From Mugil cephalus (lineage: Eukaryota; Chordata; Actinopteri; Mugiliformes; Mugilidae): 64,000 nt of DNA. Below are positions 36,804 to 58,760 of this stretch, in pieces. Under the pieces are notes generated by a model, which saw only the letters and a list, made by a program, of their open reading frames with translations, had not been told where the DNA came from and ran no database searches. How positions within the stretch are numbered: position 1 is the stretch's first letter; each line of letters starts with the position of its first letter. A program made the position numbers and the translations under genes. The DNA is taken from NCBI RefSeq assembly GCF_022458985.1, contig NC_061779.1:11296501-11360500 (forward strand), given 5' to 3'.

Positions 36804-39050
36804 GAGCTACTGGTCATACTGGAGAACAAGTGGTGTCATTCGATTAGATAGGGTGCGGAAGTTAATGGATGTCCTTATTAATCTCATACACTAATGGTTG
36901 TTTAATTGCTATTGTCTCTGTTGCTCCATTGTGCTGTATATCATGGTGTTAGCTGCCATGCTGTTACTTGTCTGTCGCATTAAAGCCAATTTACACTAGT
37001 ACCAACAATATGCTAAGCCTCTGTTCATTTGCTATCAACAGGAGATTAACTGAAGCCGAAAAGGCAGAAAAAAAAAAAGGTTTTGGGGGAAGATGCATCA
37101 GCTGATGGACCAATTTATCGTCACACAACGATTAGACGATTATTCGGGGGATGAGACGTTTGAATACGGTCGAATTAGTGTTAGGTGGCGAGGCTGGCTT
37201 CCTTCACTGACGGTCGTTTCTGTCCTGTCCGGCATTAGTGACTCACCTTTAGTCTGCCGCCCCAAAGAAACAAAGTGTACAGTTCAATAAGGATCTTCAG
37301 CCAGCCCTCGGTATAAACACACACACACACTCTCTGGATTACAGTAATCCAAAGACTGGGGGGTATTTTTAGGACTTCATGACCAGAGGCAGACAATCAA
37401 GGAAAACAGATTGTCATATGACCAGCTGGGTCTTCTTGGAACTGAGTTAATTACGTAGCGTCTAACAGGAGCCCAAACTAATGCTGACAGCTAAATCTGC
37501 ATGTAACGCATCAGAGGGGCAGGTTTGCTTTTAACTCCATTCATTATTCATTTACTGAATATTTCTAAACTTTTATAACCCTGTAGCAAGTTAATAACAC
37601 AACTGAGCTGTTTAAATTTCAGTGAACTGCAGATGAATGACGTAAATTGGATCAAATTGTTTTTTGTTTTTTAAATTATTCGTGTGGGAAATTAGAAAGA
37701 TTGGAAAAATCTAGTAGACACAGAAGAAGATAGTGTGTAGATTATGTGGTTAAATATCTTGGCATACAACACTGGCCTCATCATTAGGTAAACTGAGAAA
37801 AACAATGCATTTATATGTCAGTATTACACTAAATTCCCCTTAATGTCTGTTCTAATGTTTAGTTTATGTCGAAAACAGCATCAGGAAGGTGGTGATTCAA
37901 CTGTGTGACTGATTTTGGAGGTTTTTTGTTGCATTAAACTATTGAATTAAACACAAAACTGTTTCTATTTCATTGTAAGTGTGGTATCTAAGTGTTTTGA
38001 ATACATAAAAATATGAATTTAACTTTATTTTGAGATGTGAATTGTTGTCCCAGCGCAGCATTAGTATCCCAGTGTTTCTTGTTAGCTTGATAGCTACTAG
38101 TGCAGAGAGAACAGAAGAAGACAAGCACCAATACTGGATTTGGGCTTGTACCATGGAACCATACTTTACCTTGATTCATTCACAGATATACATGCTGGAA
38201 TATATCGTCTAACTTATAGTCATTCAGTACACCAGCGTTGAATCAACTGCATCTATTGCAGTGGTCTAAATAATTAATTTCTGAAAGTGTGTAAGTTAAT
38301 AAGTGGAATGTGTGCACATCATTAAAGTCATCTTCAGTTCTCCACACACTCTCCACATTATTATATCAGACAGCTCCTCACCCAGTAGATAGTTTGATCA
38401 GGTGCCCCAAACACCTCCTTTTCTCATCAGAGGACATACTTTCATTTCTTGTGGTCATATCTTAGTCATAACATTTAAAAGAATCACAACTAGTCAAACT
38501 CCAATCACAACCTTAAATCAACTCTTAAAATACAAGGAGTAAATTATGAGGACTTTTATATATTTTTGGGGGGGAAGTGAGTCCTCATATCGTGACTGTG
38601 AGAGTGGGTTTATGTCCCCACAATGTGAGTAGTAAAAGCACAAACACACACACAAACGTTCAATAACATACTGCAGTCATACGATTATTTTATGATTTTA
38701 TCAGGATAAACACACAGAAGCTTTAATGGTGAGAAAAATATATATATATAGGGACCATTGCTCTCATCACCAGGAGATAACTGGACTTTTACGCCCCCCA
38801 GTGGCTAAAACGTGGTCATGTGTGTCAGTAGAGAAGCCGAACAAGCTACTTTCAAACAGAAGGCCGTAGTCAGTGTTACCCTTCATCTATGTTGGTAATA
38901 ATTACTGGTTTAATATGGATAAACCTTTATATACATGACTCTGCAAACACTTAATGCATATAATAAAACACCTTTCTATTTTTATTATATTCAAATTAAG
39001 GAGCAGGAACGCAGAAACCTTTTACTGGTCACTTTTATTTCAAGCAGAAG
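35086..39050. other. Intergenic spacer between miR-182 and ahcyl2
   Basis: About 4 kb without a recognisable gene. It holds a long (CA)n microsatellite at about 36745-36795, short CA runs near 37318 and 38640, a TA run near 38740, and a CTCF-like CGCCCCCCAGTGG word near 38791. Open frames are short and unsupported. Confidence 0.5.
36745..36795. repeat. (CA)n microsatellite
   Basis: About 25 uninterrupted AC units in the spacer downstream of the microRNA cluster. Likely polymorphic. Confidence 0.95.
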
Positions 39051-39052
39051 AA

Positions 39053-39243
39053 TAAAACCCTCCCATTCAGAACTCTTTTTATTTCAAATATTTGATCTAG
39101 AAAGTACAGTGGTCGTGTTCCAAATCCTGTGAACACTTATAGGACAGTGTTACACATAAAACAGATACAACTTCATACACGTGTAATTATCAGTGAACAA
39201 AACATTGATAGGGTCCCCGTCACACCATAGTACTTAGTGAGCT
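39053..39243 (-). other. Short 3' UTR of ahcyl2 with poly(A) signal
   Basis: On the minus strand AATAAA occurs at 39083-39078, about 165 nt after the stop codon. This is a compact 3' end. Confidence 0.55.
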
Positions 39244-48411
<9,168 letters not shown>

Positions 48412-48990
48412 GTCTCCTCTGGCAGCTGGTAATGAAGTGAATTAAATTCTCAGGTGTGCCTTAGCCATCCCCAGCCCTCATACACCTGATACTTCCTCCT
48501 CTGCGGCGCGTGTTTACTCCAAACAGCGGCTGTTCTTGGGGTACTTTGACTACATGTAAAGGCAGATAATTAGTCAGTGTGTACAGACTAAACACTGAGC
48601 TGAACTCTGCCCTTTTGACACAGAGTTAAATATAACCTGCAAATGTGCGAATGTAGCTAATTTCCATTGAAGCCAATGAGGCAGATATCTAACCGTGGCC
48701 TCATGCTGTCATTCATAATAACATGGCAGCTGTCTATATATAAAAAGAAGCTTTTACGTCACATATCTCAGGCACTTGAAGCCAAAGAGGCATTTCTTGT
48801 TTTTGTGTTGTCTTTAAAAACATAAACCGAGACAGGACTGGAATATGAACAGAGTGTTATATCATAAACAAACAGGCAGGATTGACGTGTTTACATGAAA
48901 CCCCACCAGCATCAATAGGGGCCCGGTGGTGACGGAACACCCCCCCCTTCATGATGCAAAACTGAAAGAAACACAAGGATTTCTGAAAGT
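48412..48990. other. 5' flank of ahcyl2
   Basis: The sequence just upstream of the start codon should hold the 5' UTR and promoter, but no TATA box, clear CpG-rich core or initiator could be singled out. A C-run lies at about 48941-48948. Confidence 0.3.
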
Positions 48991-49044
48991 TTGCAGTCAC
49001 TTATGACTTGACGCTTCTCCTGACGACTAACAGGAGAAGTATTG

Positions 49045-49457
49045 ACCATCTTACCACCCACATAGACCAGACCAGGCACCCCCACCCCATAGCAATGATG
49101 TCAGCAGTCATCCCCAGCAGGATGCAGCCTCGCACAGACTCACACATTTTTAGGAACTCTTTAGTAACAACTCAAAAAACATGAAAAGCAGCACAACATG
49201 TTGAACTGGCCTCCAAATTCACTAGATCTCAAACTGATCATATATCTGTGGGATGCACTGGGACAAGCCTGATCCAGAGAGCCCCCTCCCCTCAACCCAC
49301 GGGACCCAAAGACCCCCACTAACAACAATCTGTTGCCAGACACCACAGGACACTCTCAGAAGACCCATGTCCGTGAGTCACAACTGTTTTTGAGGCACAC
49401 GGGAGACCTGCACAAAATTAGGAAGGTGGTCATAATGTTTTGCCTGATCGGTGTACA
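49045..49457 (+). mobile_element. Tc1-like transposon fragment, right end present
   Basis: The fragment ends in a recognisable terminal repeat, 'GGTGGTCATAATGTTTTGCC' then TGATCGGTGTAC, at about 49424-49456. Upstream, decayed transposase C-terminal coding is readable on the plus strand: a degenerate form of the 'WPPNSPDLNPIEHLWD' block near 49200-49255. The left end is missing. Many stops show it is inactive. Confidence 0.7.
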
Positions 49458-49789
49458 TATGAGTTGTCAGGCTGTAATTGTTATTGTAATCGTTGTTAAT
49501 TGATCATATTCAAAAGTCTTGCATTAATTGGAGGACAGACTACATGTTTTAATTGACAGATTTGAAAAAAACGTGAATGTGTCCTTGAAGTTTATATTTG
49601 TTTAACTTACACACTGAGTGAAATGGTTTACGTTAAAAGTCAGCACACTGGAAAGAAAAGGTGTCACATTAACACCCTGAATGTTTAACGAATCCATGTT
49701 GCAACAGTGCTCACTGGATGGAGTTAAAGTTTTCGGGCTTCCACCGCTTCGGGAGTAATCGATAAAATGCTTCTAGTTTTGTTTTAAAT

Positions 49790-49808
49790 CCACTAGAGGG
49801 CGTAGCAG
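49790..49808 (+). promoter_or_regulatory. CTCF-like motif between ahcyl2 and chrm2
   Basis: CCACTAGAGGGCGTAGCAG is an almost ideal CTCF core (CCASYAGRKGGCRS). It lies in the intergenic space between the 5' end of ahcyl2 and the 3' end of chrm2. Confidence 0.45.
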
Positions 49809-50182
49809 CCCTCAGCAGGAGTTTAAACACGTCACACTGAGATACAAAAACCTTCTGTCCTTTCTCTCCCGAGTGTGAAGACTGTGGGGGGGATGTTTAT
49901 GGCTCCCAGTTCAAAGAGGAATTAGAGGGGGCAATTAATAGTGTAAGCTGCTGTGTCTGTGGCCAAATCTCTCACTCCGAGCGACATTTGCATTCAGTGT
50001 GGGAATTTCAGACCGTGGTGTTAAGTTGGGAGAGGTGTAAAAATGTCCATCTGAGTGGCATGCCAGGTGTTTCAGGTTAACATTAATGAAAAGAAAGGTG
50101 CTTCTATGATTATTATTATTTTGTTTTTTCGATGCTCAAATTTAGTTGGTTTTGTTTTTAATTTTTCCTTTGACATAACAAC

Positions 50183-50800
50183 GATCAGGCAAAACGTTAA
50201 TGTATGACAACCAGAAATAGGTGCAACTAACAAGTCCAGCAGGTTTCTAATGGATTTTACAGAGTTTCCTATTTAAACCTCAAATTTCCACCAGTTTCTT
50301 AAAGCTGAAGAAGCTGCTCAAATGAAACGTTTCAAGAAACTCTGTAAGTCCAGTTTCCTTTTTTTTTTAAAACACCTTTTGGCATGGACATGGGTCTTCT
50401 GAGGGTGTCCTGTGGTGCCTGGCAATGGGATGTTGTTATTGGGGGTCTTTGGGTCCTATGGATTCAGGGGAGGGGGCCTCTGTGGATCAGACTTGCTCCA
50501 GTGAATCCCACAGAATTAATCAGTTTAGGATCTAGTGAATCTGGAGACCAGCTCAACACCTTGTGCTGTTTTTCATGTTTTTTGAGTTGTTCCTAAACAA
50601 TTTTTGTGTGTTTGCCTGCATCAAGCTGCATCCTGCTGGGGATATCCGCTGCCATCTATGGGGTGGGGGTGTCTGCTCTGGTCTAGGTGGGTGCTACATG
50701 TCTTAGTAACATCCACACTAACGCCAGGTCCAAATGTGTCCCAGTAGATTACATTGTTAGAATATTGTCAGTGGTTTTAATGTTGTGGTCATCTGCTAGC
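50183..50800 (-). mobile_element. Tc1-like transposon fragment in inverted orientation
   Basis: A left terminal word, GATCAGGCAAAACGTTAATG, begins near 50188. From 50380 the internal sequence (GGGTCTTCTGAGGGTGTCCT, CCTGCTGGGGATATCCGCTG) is the reverse complement of the copy at 49.0-49.5 kb, and the fragment ends near 'taatgttgtggtcatctg' at about 50798. A short piece of another common fish repeat ('GAAACGTTTCAAGAAACTCT') has been inserted or joined at about 50325. Confidence 0.6.
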
Positions 50801-51054
50801 GTTTGGTTTCCTCCAGGCTTTCCCTGATAGTCCAAGATGTAGTCATGTATTTATTTTTTTTTTTAACTAAAGCTTGTTGTTTGTCACCTATCCAAGGTGT
50901 TCCCTGCCTCCTTCCCAATCCAGACATTTTGATCTGGAGCGCCCCCCCTCGTCACTCTCCACATGATAAGTGGTTAGGAGTGAGAATCAGTCTCAGTAAA
51001 CATCCATCACAAATCAGGGAAAAGCAGAACAAACAGTCCTGACACCAAACTACC

Positions 51055-51661
51055 TGTTCAGTCATTATGCATTTATTTACAGAAAACATGTGGAAAGAGG
51101 TGAAGATGCGGATAAATGTCACATTTGGACTCGTTTCACAACAGCGGGGATTACAGAGGCCGTTAACGTCAGCTTAATACGACTCTAGCGAGAGAGGAAA
51201 CACACACGCCACATATCAGTTTACAGCTGCTAATTCTCTTTTCTCTTCATAATTCAATTTGAAGACGACTCTTCATTTGGACGGATTCTTCAGTTTGGCT
51301 GATTTCGCTCGTTTTCCAGCTCAAGCGTTGACGCTTTAAAGCCACAGTGTCCATCGGATGTTATTGTACTTGACCTTTTATGACGGGGGTTAAAGTCACC
51401 GTTCTGGTCACAAAACCATCACATGAACCACAATTTCAACAACATCACACTGCACAAGATTATGTAGGATGAGGAGGGGGAAAAAAAAAAAGGAAAACGT
51501 CCAATTAAAGTAAAACTCGATGGAAGTGGGAACACGTTCTACTATCGGTGCACAACGAGAACAAACCTAAGTCTAACTTTCAGCAAAACATTGCCGGTAT
51601 GCGTCATATTTCTTTACAGGATGCGTCACATTATTTCATCAGCAAGCGCTCGGCCGCAGCC
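51055..51661 (-). other. Probable 3' UTR of chrm2
   Basis: Below the stop codon at 51662 the minus strand carries AATAAA at 51077-51072, giving a 3' UTR of about 600 nt. A T-run on this strand lies at 51481-51491. Confidence 0.45.
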
Positions 51662-54350
51662 TCATCGTGCCGTGCGTATGTTCTTGTACTGGCACAGAAG
51701 CAGGTGCTTGAAGGTGTTCTTGAAGGTGGCGTTGCAGAGGGCGTAGCAGGCCGGGTTGATGGTGCTGTTGATGTAGCAGAGCCAGTAGCCGATGGTCCAG
51801 AGGGAGTTGGGGATGCAGGTGGAGCAGAAGGTGTTGATCAGGACCATCACATTGTACGGCGTCCACGTGACGACAAACGCCACCAGAATGGCCATGATGG
51901 TGCGCGTAACCTTTTTCTCCCTGGACGAGACGCCCCTCCTCTTCCACATCGCCACGGCGCTCTCGCCCACAGCGCGTTTCGTCACCTGAAAAGTGAGAGT
52001 AGAAGAAGAAGCAGAGCCAAGTGTAATTGTTCAGATTTCATTCATGTTTTGGGGAAAACTGGAGACAGTGAAGCATATATATACCATTTTAGACACCTGC
52101 ACACATCCAGTAATAGAAAACTATAAAATGGAAATAATAGAAAACTCAGTAACAAAACTGTGAATGAATTTAGAGTAGTTACACAAACACTGTCAAAGCA
52201 TGTGTCTGTTTCAGCACCCTGCGACCAGGAAAAGCTTCCCCCCAGCCTTCCTTCTGAATGCTGAGATTCTTTTTTTACCCGGAGAATCATTCTTACTTTC
52301 TTCTTGATTGCCTCAGACTGTAACCTCATTAAACCCTTGATAGGACCATTCATAACACTTCTCACTGCCGCTGCTTTGGGCTGGCTCATTTCCGCTGATG
52401 ATCTCCAGTTCTAGCAAACAGCCACTGCCGGCTGGCGGGGAGCACATCGTTACAAATGCACGTCCCCGCAGACACGCGTTTAAAACTGCAGAGAGCTCTT
52501 ACGCCGGCGTTGAAAAGCAGAGGGTTGACAGGGACTTGGATGCAGTGGATGTTAATTTACATGTGAAAGTCACACTCTGCAGCTCTCGCTTGTTTGTATG
52601 TCGTCGAGCGGCTCATGTAAACCAGAGTTTACAACCATGCTAACAGGGATTTGAACATTCAAATATTTTTAACATACCTCAAACCACATCTTAGCTTTCT
52701 CTGTTTGCATTCTACCCTAAACACCTGATGATTCCCTCTTGAGATTTACAGATGTTTTGGTCATAAACTTAGAACAACGTGACAAATGTTGCTCCCATCT
52801 GGAGCACTGTTATTACAGTTAATTCTCAGGAGGACATGTGCCTAATGTCATGGCAAGTTCTTTAATACATATCGAGACATGTCACTCAAAAGTGAAAATG
52901 TATATCTCATGGTGTCGTCAGGGATTATTGCGATTAATTCTTAGGAGACGATCAATACGTGTGTGCAGATCTTTATAATCGTCTAAGATCCTTTCACTGT
53001 TAGACCTGCAATGACTGCTAGGAGGTGAAATTCGTGACACATATATTTTTTTGTTTTTTTAACATCTAATATGAATCAAACTCACCTTAAACAGCGTCCT
53101 CGCGGCCAGACTTTGCCTGTCAACCTCTGAGTTCTCGGTGGATGGAGGCTGCGTTTGTGTTTTCCTGCCATTTGAGCTCTTTATCGATGAAACAGGAACC
53201 GCGGAGTCCTTAGATGTTGACGCGTGGACGCACTCCGACTCCACCTGGTTGTCCCCTTCCTCTTTACACGGTGCACTTCCATTCTGTTGCTGCTGCTGCT
53301 GCTGCTGCTGCAACATTTCCTTCTCCTTCCCATTTCCAGCCTCCTCCTGAGCCTTTTTTGCCACGACGCAGTTGTTCTCGCATCCCTCCTCCTGGCTGTG
53401 AGAGGCACCTTCTGCCAGACTCGTACCCGAGGTCTTCCTGCTGTCCCTCCTGATGCGGCTGCGGCTGGCCTTGGAGATGCGCCAGTACAGGTGGATCATG
53501 ATGGCCACCGGTAGGTAAAAAGCTGCTATGGCTGTGCCAAAGGTCACCGCCGGGTTGGAGAAGAACTGGATGTAGCACTCGTGCGGCGGCACGGTCCTCC
53601 CGCCCACAATGAACTGCCAGAACAAGATGGCAGGTGCCCACAGGATGAATGACAGGACCCAGGCGGCTGCGATCATCAGGCCTGCCATTTTGGTGCTGCG
53701 GCGCACCGGGTAGCTGAGTGGCTTGGTGACGCAGAAGTAGCGGTCGAAGCTGATGATGAGAAGGTTCATGACTGAGGCGTTGCTAACGACGTAATCAACG
53801 GCAAGCCAGAGGTCACACACCACCGCTCCCAGGGGCCAGTAGCCGATCACGATGTAGACAGTGTAGAGATTCATGGAGCAGACGCCAATAATGAGGTCTG
53901 CACAGGCCAGGCTGAACAGGAAGTAGTTGTTGACGGTCTGCAGGTTCCTGTTTACCTTTAGAAAAGAAAAAAGAAGAAGAAGAACGCAACAAAGCAGGCT
54001 GTCAGATGCTAATCTTTTTTTGTGCAATGTGATGCATGCCTTCTCATTTCTATTAGATTACCAGGCTGCACAGGGATGCGCGTGTTCTACTCTTATCTCG
54101 TGGTGTTCTTCTTTAATGTGTCTAGAGATGAATGCTTGGGTCATGAATCATGAATGATTGCAACAAGAAAATCCCCAACCTTTATCGAGAGCATGACCAG
54201 GATGTTTCCGATGACAGTGATCAGACTCAGGGAGCCAGCCACCAGGATGATGAGCACTATCTCCACCATGGTGTACGGGCTTCCAGAGAAGAGGCCGGCG
54301 TTATCGCCACCGCTGATGTTGACGGCGTGGGATGAATTCGGAGTCTGCAT
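51662..54350 (-). CDS. chrm2: Muscarinic acetylcholine receptor M2
   Basis: A class A GPCR coupled to Gi/o that slows the heart and acts as a presynaptic receptor. Three coding exons on the minus strand: 54350-54180, 53955-53086, 51985-51662; 1365 nt, 454 aa (human about 466). Both introns are phase 0. Visible landmarks: TM1 with [12 protein letters not shown]3 ligand Asp111 in [13 protein letters not shown] at 128-130; TM5 [14 protein letters not shown]6 TWTPYN (Trp388, Tyr391, Asn392); TM7 [20 protein letters not shown]2 rather than M4 is favoured by [16 protein letters not shown] with [15 protein letters not shown] and by the neighbourhood, although the tail [10 protein letters not shown] is M4-like. 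The third loop is shorter than in mammals and contains a run of nine Gln. An acceptor at 54409/54410 shows that a 5' UTR exon precedes the ATG. Confidence 0.93.
53285..53312 (-). repeat. CAG trinucleotide repeat encoding poly-Gln in chrm2
   Basis: Nine consecutive Gln codons in the third intracellular loop, mostly CAG (TGC on the plus strand). It is a coding microsatellite, so its length may vary between individuals and species. Confidence 0.9.
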
Positions 54351-54409
54351 CCTGTCTGATATCCTCCTCGCAGCTGCTTCAGGCGTGATTCATATCAACG
54401 CAGAAGAAC
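54351..54409 (-). other. 5' UTR part of the first chrm2 coding exon
   Basis: The minus-strand acceptor CCATCTCCTTCAG|GTTCTTC defines an exon start at 54409, 59 nt before the ATG. Hence the transcript begins in a separate upstream exon. Confidence 0.6.
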
Positions 54410-57400
54410 CTGAAGGAGATGGTAAGAAGAGTCGTCATGGCTGGTTTTCGTCACGAGTCGCACGCATATTTGTTGTTTGCAAATGCAAAATTGTGGGCAC
54501 ATTGCGGGGTGTAAACAACTGGCAGGTGGTTTTGAGGCTGACAGCCTGGCCCAGGTGTGAAGAACGGACAGGTGAGCGAATAAAGGAAGCAGCAGCTGTG
54601 TTTACAAATGTACAACAACCGCCCACACAGCCTTGTCAGGAATAACGTTTAAAGTAGTTTCTGGTTAAAGTTCAAATCTGCAACTGTTTTAGTGCAATTG
54701 TTCTGTAGATGTAATTAAACACAATTAGTGTCAGATGCTTCTGTTGTTGTTACTTCTTTGTAGCTACTTTTTTTTTGTTTTGTTATTGTTGTTGAGCTAC
54801 TCTCTTCTCCTCTCTCTTCACCTGAATCTTAAGTGACCCGGGAGTCCTAACTGACCAAATCTGACCTGACAGTTTGAACAAGACCATATAACGAGGCCAC
54901 CTCCACTGCTAGAGTTCATTTAAATCCCCATTCGGCCTTGAAAGTCACAAAGTGCCCTTTGGGAGTACCCAATCTGTGCCTGAGAGCCAATTCAAAATGT
55001 CAAGTTGTTATCTTGACCCTGGGGGCATCATCTTCCGCTCCTGGGTGTGGAATAAGTACGGCCTGCATTTGGGGAAACGCTTGTGTGCGCTTGTAGTTTT
55101 TTTTTCTTCCTTGAGCCAGATGTCTGAATAAACTGTGACAGAAGCTGTGGACGGATTCTCTGAGGGTAAAGAGGAGTTATCTGCAGACCAATATTCTCGC
55201 TGACAAACTCAGTGAAACATCTGTGGGTAGTGGGGATTATTCTTTGGCACAGCAGCTGCTTGTTCTGCATGACTGTTTTGGGGAGTGCGCAAACAGATTT
55301 CCACTGGGACCACCTACGCTCAAAATAACTCACTCATGGTGTTATTAGGTGCTTTGGATAAAAGCCTACAATTAACAGCATGTGATATGCATATAGAGAT
55401 GCTTGTTTCTAATGGGTCGTGTATTCGAAATGACCCCAGGCATTTAGGCTGACAGCAAAACATCATAATTAAGTATCTCCCTACAGTAAAATATCATCGA
55501 GAAATGTCAGGAATAGAGTCGGAGCGTAAAATGTGATTAACTGATGTGTCCTGATCAGGAAATCAATATAAAGACACTTAGTTGAGACCAAGAGGCTCGT
55601 TGCATACTGCTAAGACCCTGTAAGTGACTCCATTAGGCTGCACGATAACATCGTACTGTACCTGAGAGATGTTTCCTTCCTGCTCTTACAGTCCGATGAA
55701 ACTTCATTACTGCATCTCTAACTCTATCACCTACTCATCAAAGACCCATTCTGGGCCTTTTCTGTCACAGATGAGAAAGAGCCTGTGTTTGTAGGGGTTC
55801 AGTTCAGCTGTAATTCTTGGTTCTAATTGCAGGACTCAACCCTGACTGTGAGGTTAGGGAATATGCAAGAGCTGCACTGATGTATGAATCAAAATGAGGT
55901 TAAGATTAGTGTAAGGGTCAGGGTGCACGTGTGCTCTCTCGCACAAAGTCACCTCCCCCCAAGGAAAGCCATCAAATGCAAGTATTAAGATTAAGGTCGA
56001 GGTCAGGTGTAAGGTCACAGTGAGGTGGCCCTCGGTTAAGAAAGGATCATAGTGGATCTTTAAGTAAAAGTAGCAATGACTCAAGGTAAAAATAATCACT
56101 TGTAACAGTAGCATGGAAGTATTATCAGTAAAATGCACTTAAAAGGAAGCACAGAAGTCATTCCTATAATGTGGACATTTGTGAAATGAACTGTGGTCGA
56201 GACAGACGTTTTCAAGTAAATTAGATTTTCAACCAGACATCGCAATCAATTTATGTATCATTCGTTCGCCTTTAAAAGGGAACTTCCCCTGAGTTTTCAC
56301 ATTGACGTTGTGTGAGGTTTTAAAGCACTACAGCTGCATGGTGACAGAACAAGACAGGACTACATGAAAAGCTACATGAAATTTGATTTGAAACTGTTGA
56401 AATGAGAAGAATAAAACAGCGCAACATACTCATGCACAAGGCAAGCAACTTATATTCAAGTGAGATGCTGCCCTCTTTGGTTTGACATCCTGCTCTTTAA
56501 TATATTGATATATATGGTGCATACAGTTTCAACTGGGAAAACAAAATGTTCCCAAATTTCTTAAAAACTCAAAATCCGCAATTTGGCCTCCATGTAGAGG
56601 CCAGGAAAGTACTGTGTGGGACTAGAAAACAAACTGATCACAAACTCCAGGACATGAATTCTGTCCACTTATTTATTACTTTTTTATTTTTTTATATAGG
56701 CTTTTAGGTTTTATGCTGCTGGACCTGGAAATGGAATGGAAATTTAATTTCCTCAATTTTTTTTAACATGGTTGAATGAGAATAAACAAAACTTGAACCT
56801 TGAACCTTGAAATAAAATATCAAGTATCGAGTCATCCAATATTTCTTTCATAGCAGTGGAGAAGAATTAACATAAATAGAAATGCCTCACAAATACAAGA
56901 CGTGAGGATTGTGACGATTGCTGCATTTTATTTAACTTTCCCTAAGTTACAATATAAATGCTTTGGTGTTATCATTTCTTCAAAGCTATTCATCTGTACG
57001 TGAGGGTGATTTTAACCTCAGCCTGGAGGCCAGCTTGCATCAGGTACACTAACAAGCTGTCAAATCGGCTTGTGTGAAGATGTTTTCCTGCAATGTGGAA
57101 AATGGTTGGGAACCTAGCAGGAGATCGATGCATGCTCACAAGCCTGTCCTCACTTCATTCAGACTAATAAGACCTACATTACTGGACCTCCCTAATTGGT
57201 ATTCAGGGCTACTGGAGAGAGTCAGGGAGGCAAACAGTATTTCTTTGACAGGCACAGAAACAGAGTAATTAGATCCAGCAGATGCTCCCTGCAACAGCTG
57301 TACCGGTAATATGTTCCTAGGATATACTGCGGTAGCACTCATATGGACGGGTAGATATGCATTTAAAAAGTCTGCATTGTCTTTGATATCATGAACGACA

Positions 57401-58663
57401 CGACGGCGAGCCCGCGGAGTGAGGAAGTAGTTACCGTTAAATAAGAGGGCTTGTTTGCGGAGACAAGAGTAGATGTGGGGAAACATCTGTGACTTCGGAC
57501 GCTTTATCAGGATTTAACCACCACAGGGCTCAAAGTAGTTTTTAACAAATAGATCTTTATCTCGTAAACCTACTTCACTGTTTACTTTGCGGGACAAACA
57601 GGTGTCTGTCTGTAAATCTGTAAAATCAGTTTGAACAGATGGGACGTCAGCTCAGTCAGCGGCTGCCTGCGTTTACTTTCAGTCAATGTTTGAGGTCGCA
57701 CAATTTTACAGTTTGTAAAAGTAACATTTGACAGATGTGAAAATGTTCTAGGGGGGGTTTTTTTTTCTTTTTTTTTTTTTTTTGCAGCATAAGATCCTGG
57801 TGTCATTTCAGAGAAGCGTGTCCTGAATTGGAACGGGAAATTTCACATCGACCTGAGCTTCGGCCTCACACAGTGGTGTAACAAAGAAAACCAGCGAATG
57901 TCCAACGCAACGCTGCAGCTGAGCCAGAAAGAAGAAAAATGCAAGTGGGAAGGGGGGAACACACACAAAATAACAGTTACAGAGGAAAGATCATAAATTT
58001 TTTAAAGAAATTGGAGTGATACACGGTGTACGCAGGGGCAGGAAGGCAAATGAACAAAGTATTTCTAATTTTGGGAGGAATTTCACGGAGGAGCTGAATA
58101 ATAAGAAATTACTCTCAAACAGTATGAGTGTTTAGTGGAGAGATTCCTCGGGAGCAGGGAGACTGGGGAATCCAGGAGTCGGGATCAGACGCTGGTAGCT
58201 GGCAGAAGCCTTTCAAGTCGGGACAGAAATTAAGACAAACATTTGCAGAACAGCCTTATGGGAACTCCGCAGTTTTTATTTACTATAAGATCGAAGATTG
58301 ATGGACTTCCTCAGGGAGCTGAACCAGTATACACTGGGTACGATTTCAGTCAATATATTGATTTATCATCATGTTTTCTTCTTTCTTTTCCTTCCTGTGA
58401 ATTTACAAGGTTGTCTGTTCTCAAATGAAATCAAAATTTTTGCAAAAATAAGACACGAGAATGTGCTGGAATGCAATTGAATCTGTTGACGCGTCAGCAA
58501 TGTTAACATCCTGTTCTGTGAAGCTGTTGCTTGCTTTGGTAGTTTTCTAAAAAAATTTCTAACAAATAAATTAAAGAAAGAAAGAAAGAAAACAAAAAAA
58601 AAAGGTAAATGTGTTCTTACCTGTGGCAGTTTGATAGAAATCCACAGACAAATGTTATCTTAC

Positions 58664-58760
58664 CTCGTCCGTAGGGAATGACACGGATGAGCTGTTTTAT
58701 TTTCGTCCATGTTACTCTCACCTCTGTCGACACACTGGAGCACAGAGGGAATCAGAAAGT
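58664..58760 (-). other. Candidate non-coding first exon of chrm2
   Basis: On the minus strand CGGACGAG|GTAAGATAA at 58664 is a consensus donor, and a second one, CCACAG|GTAAGAACA, lies at 58621. Non-coding 5' exons are usual for CHRM2. The exon limits and link to chrm2 are guesses from position and strand. Confidence 0.25.

Noticed and set aside
51548-52126. A 192-codon plus-strand frame.
   Set aside because: Antisense shadow of the last chrm2 exon, whose minus-strand translation is an unmistakable receptor C-terminus.
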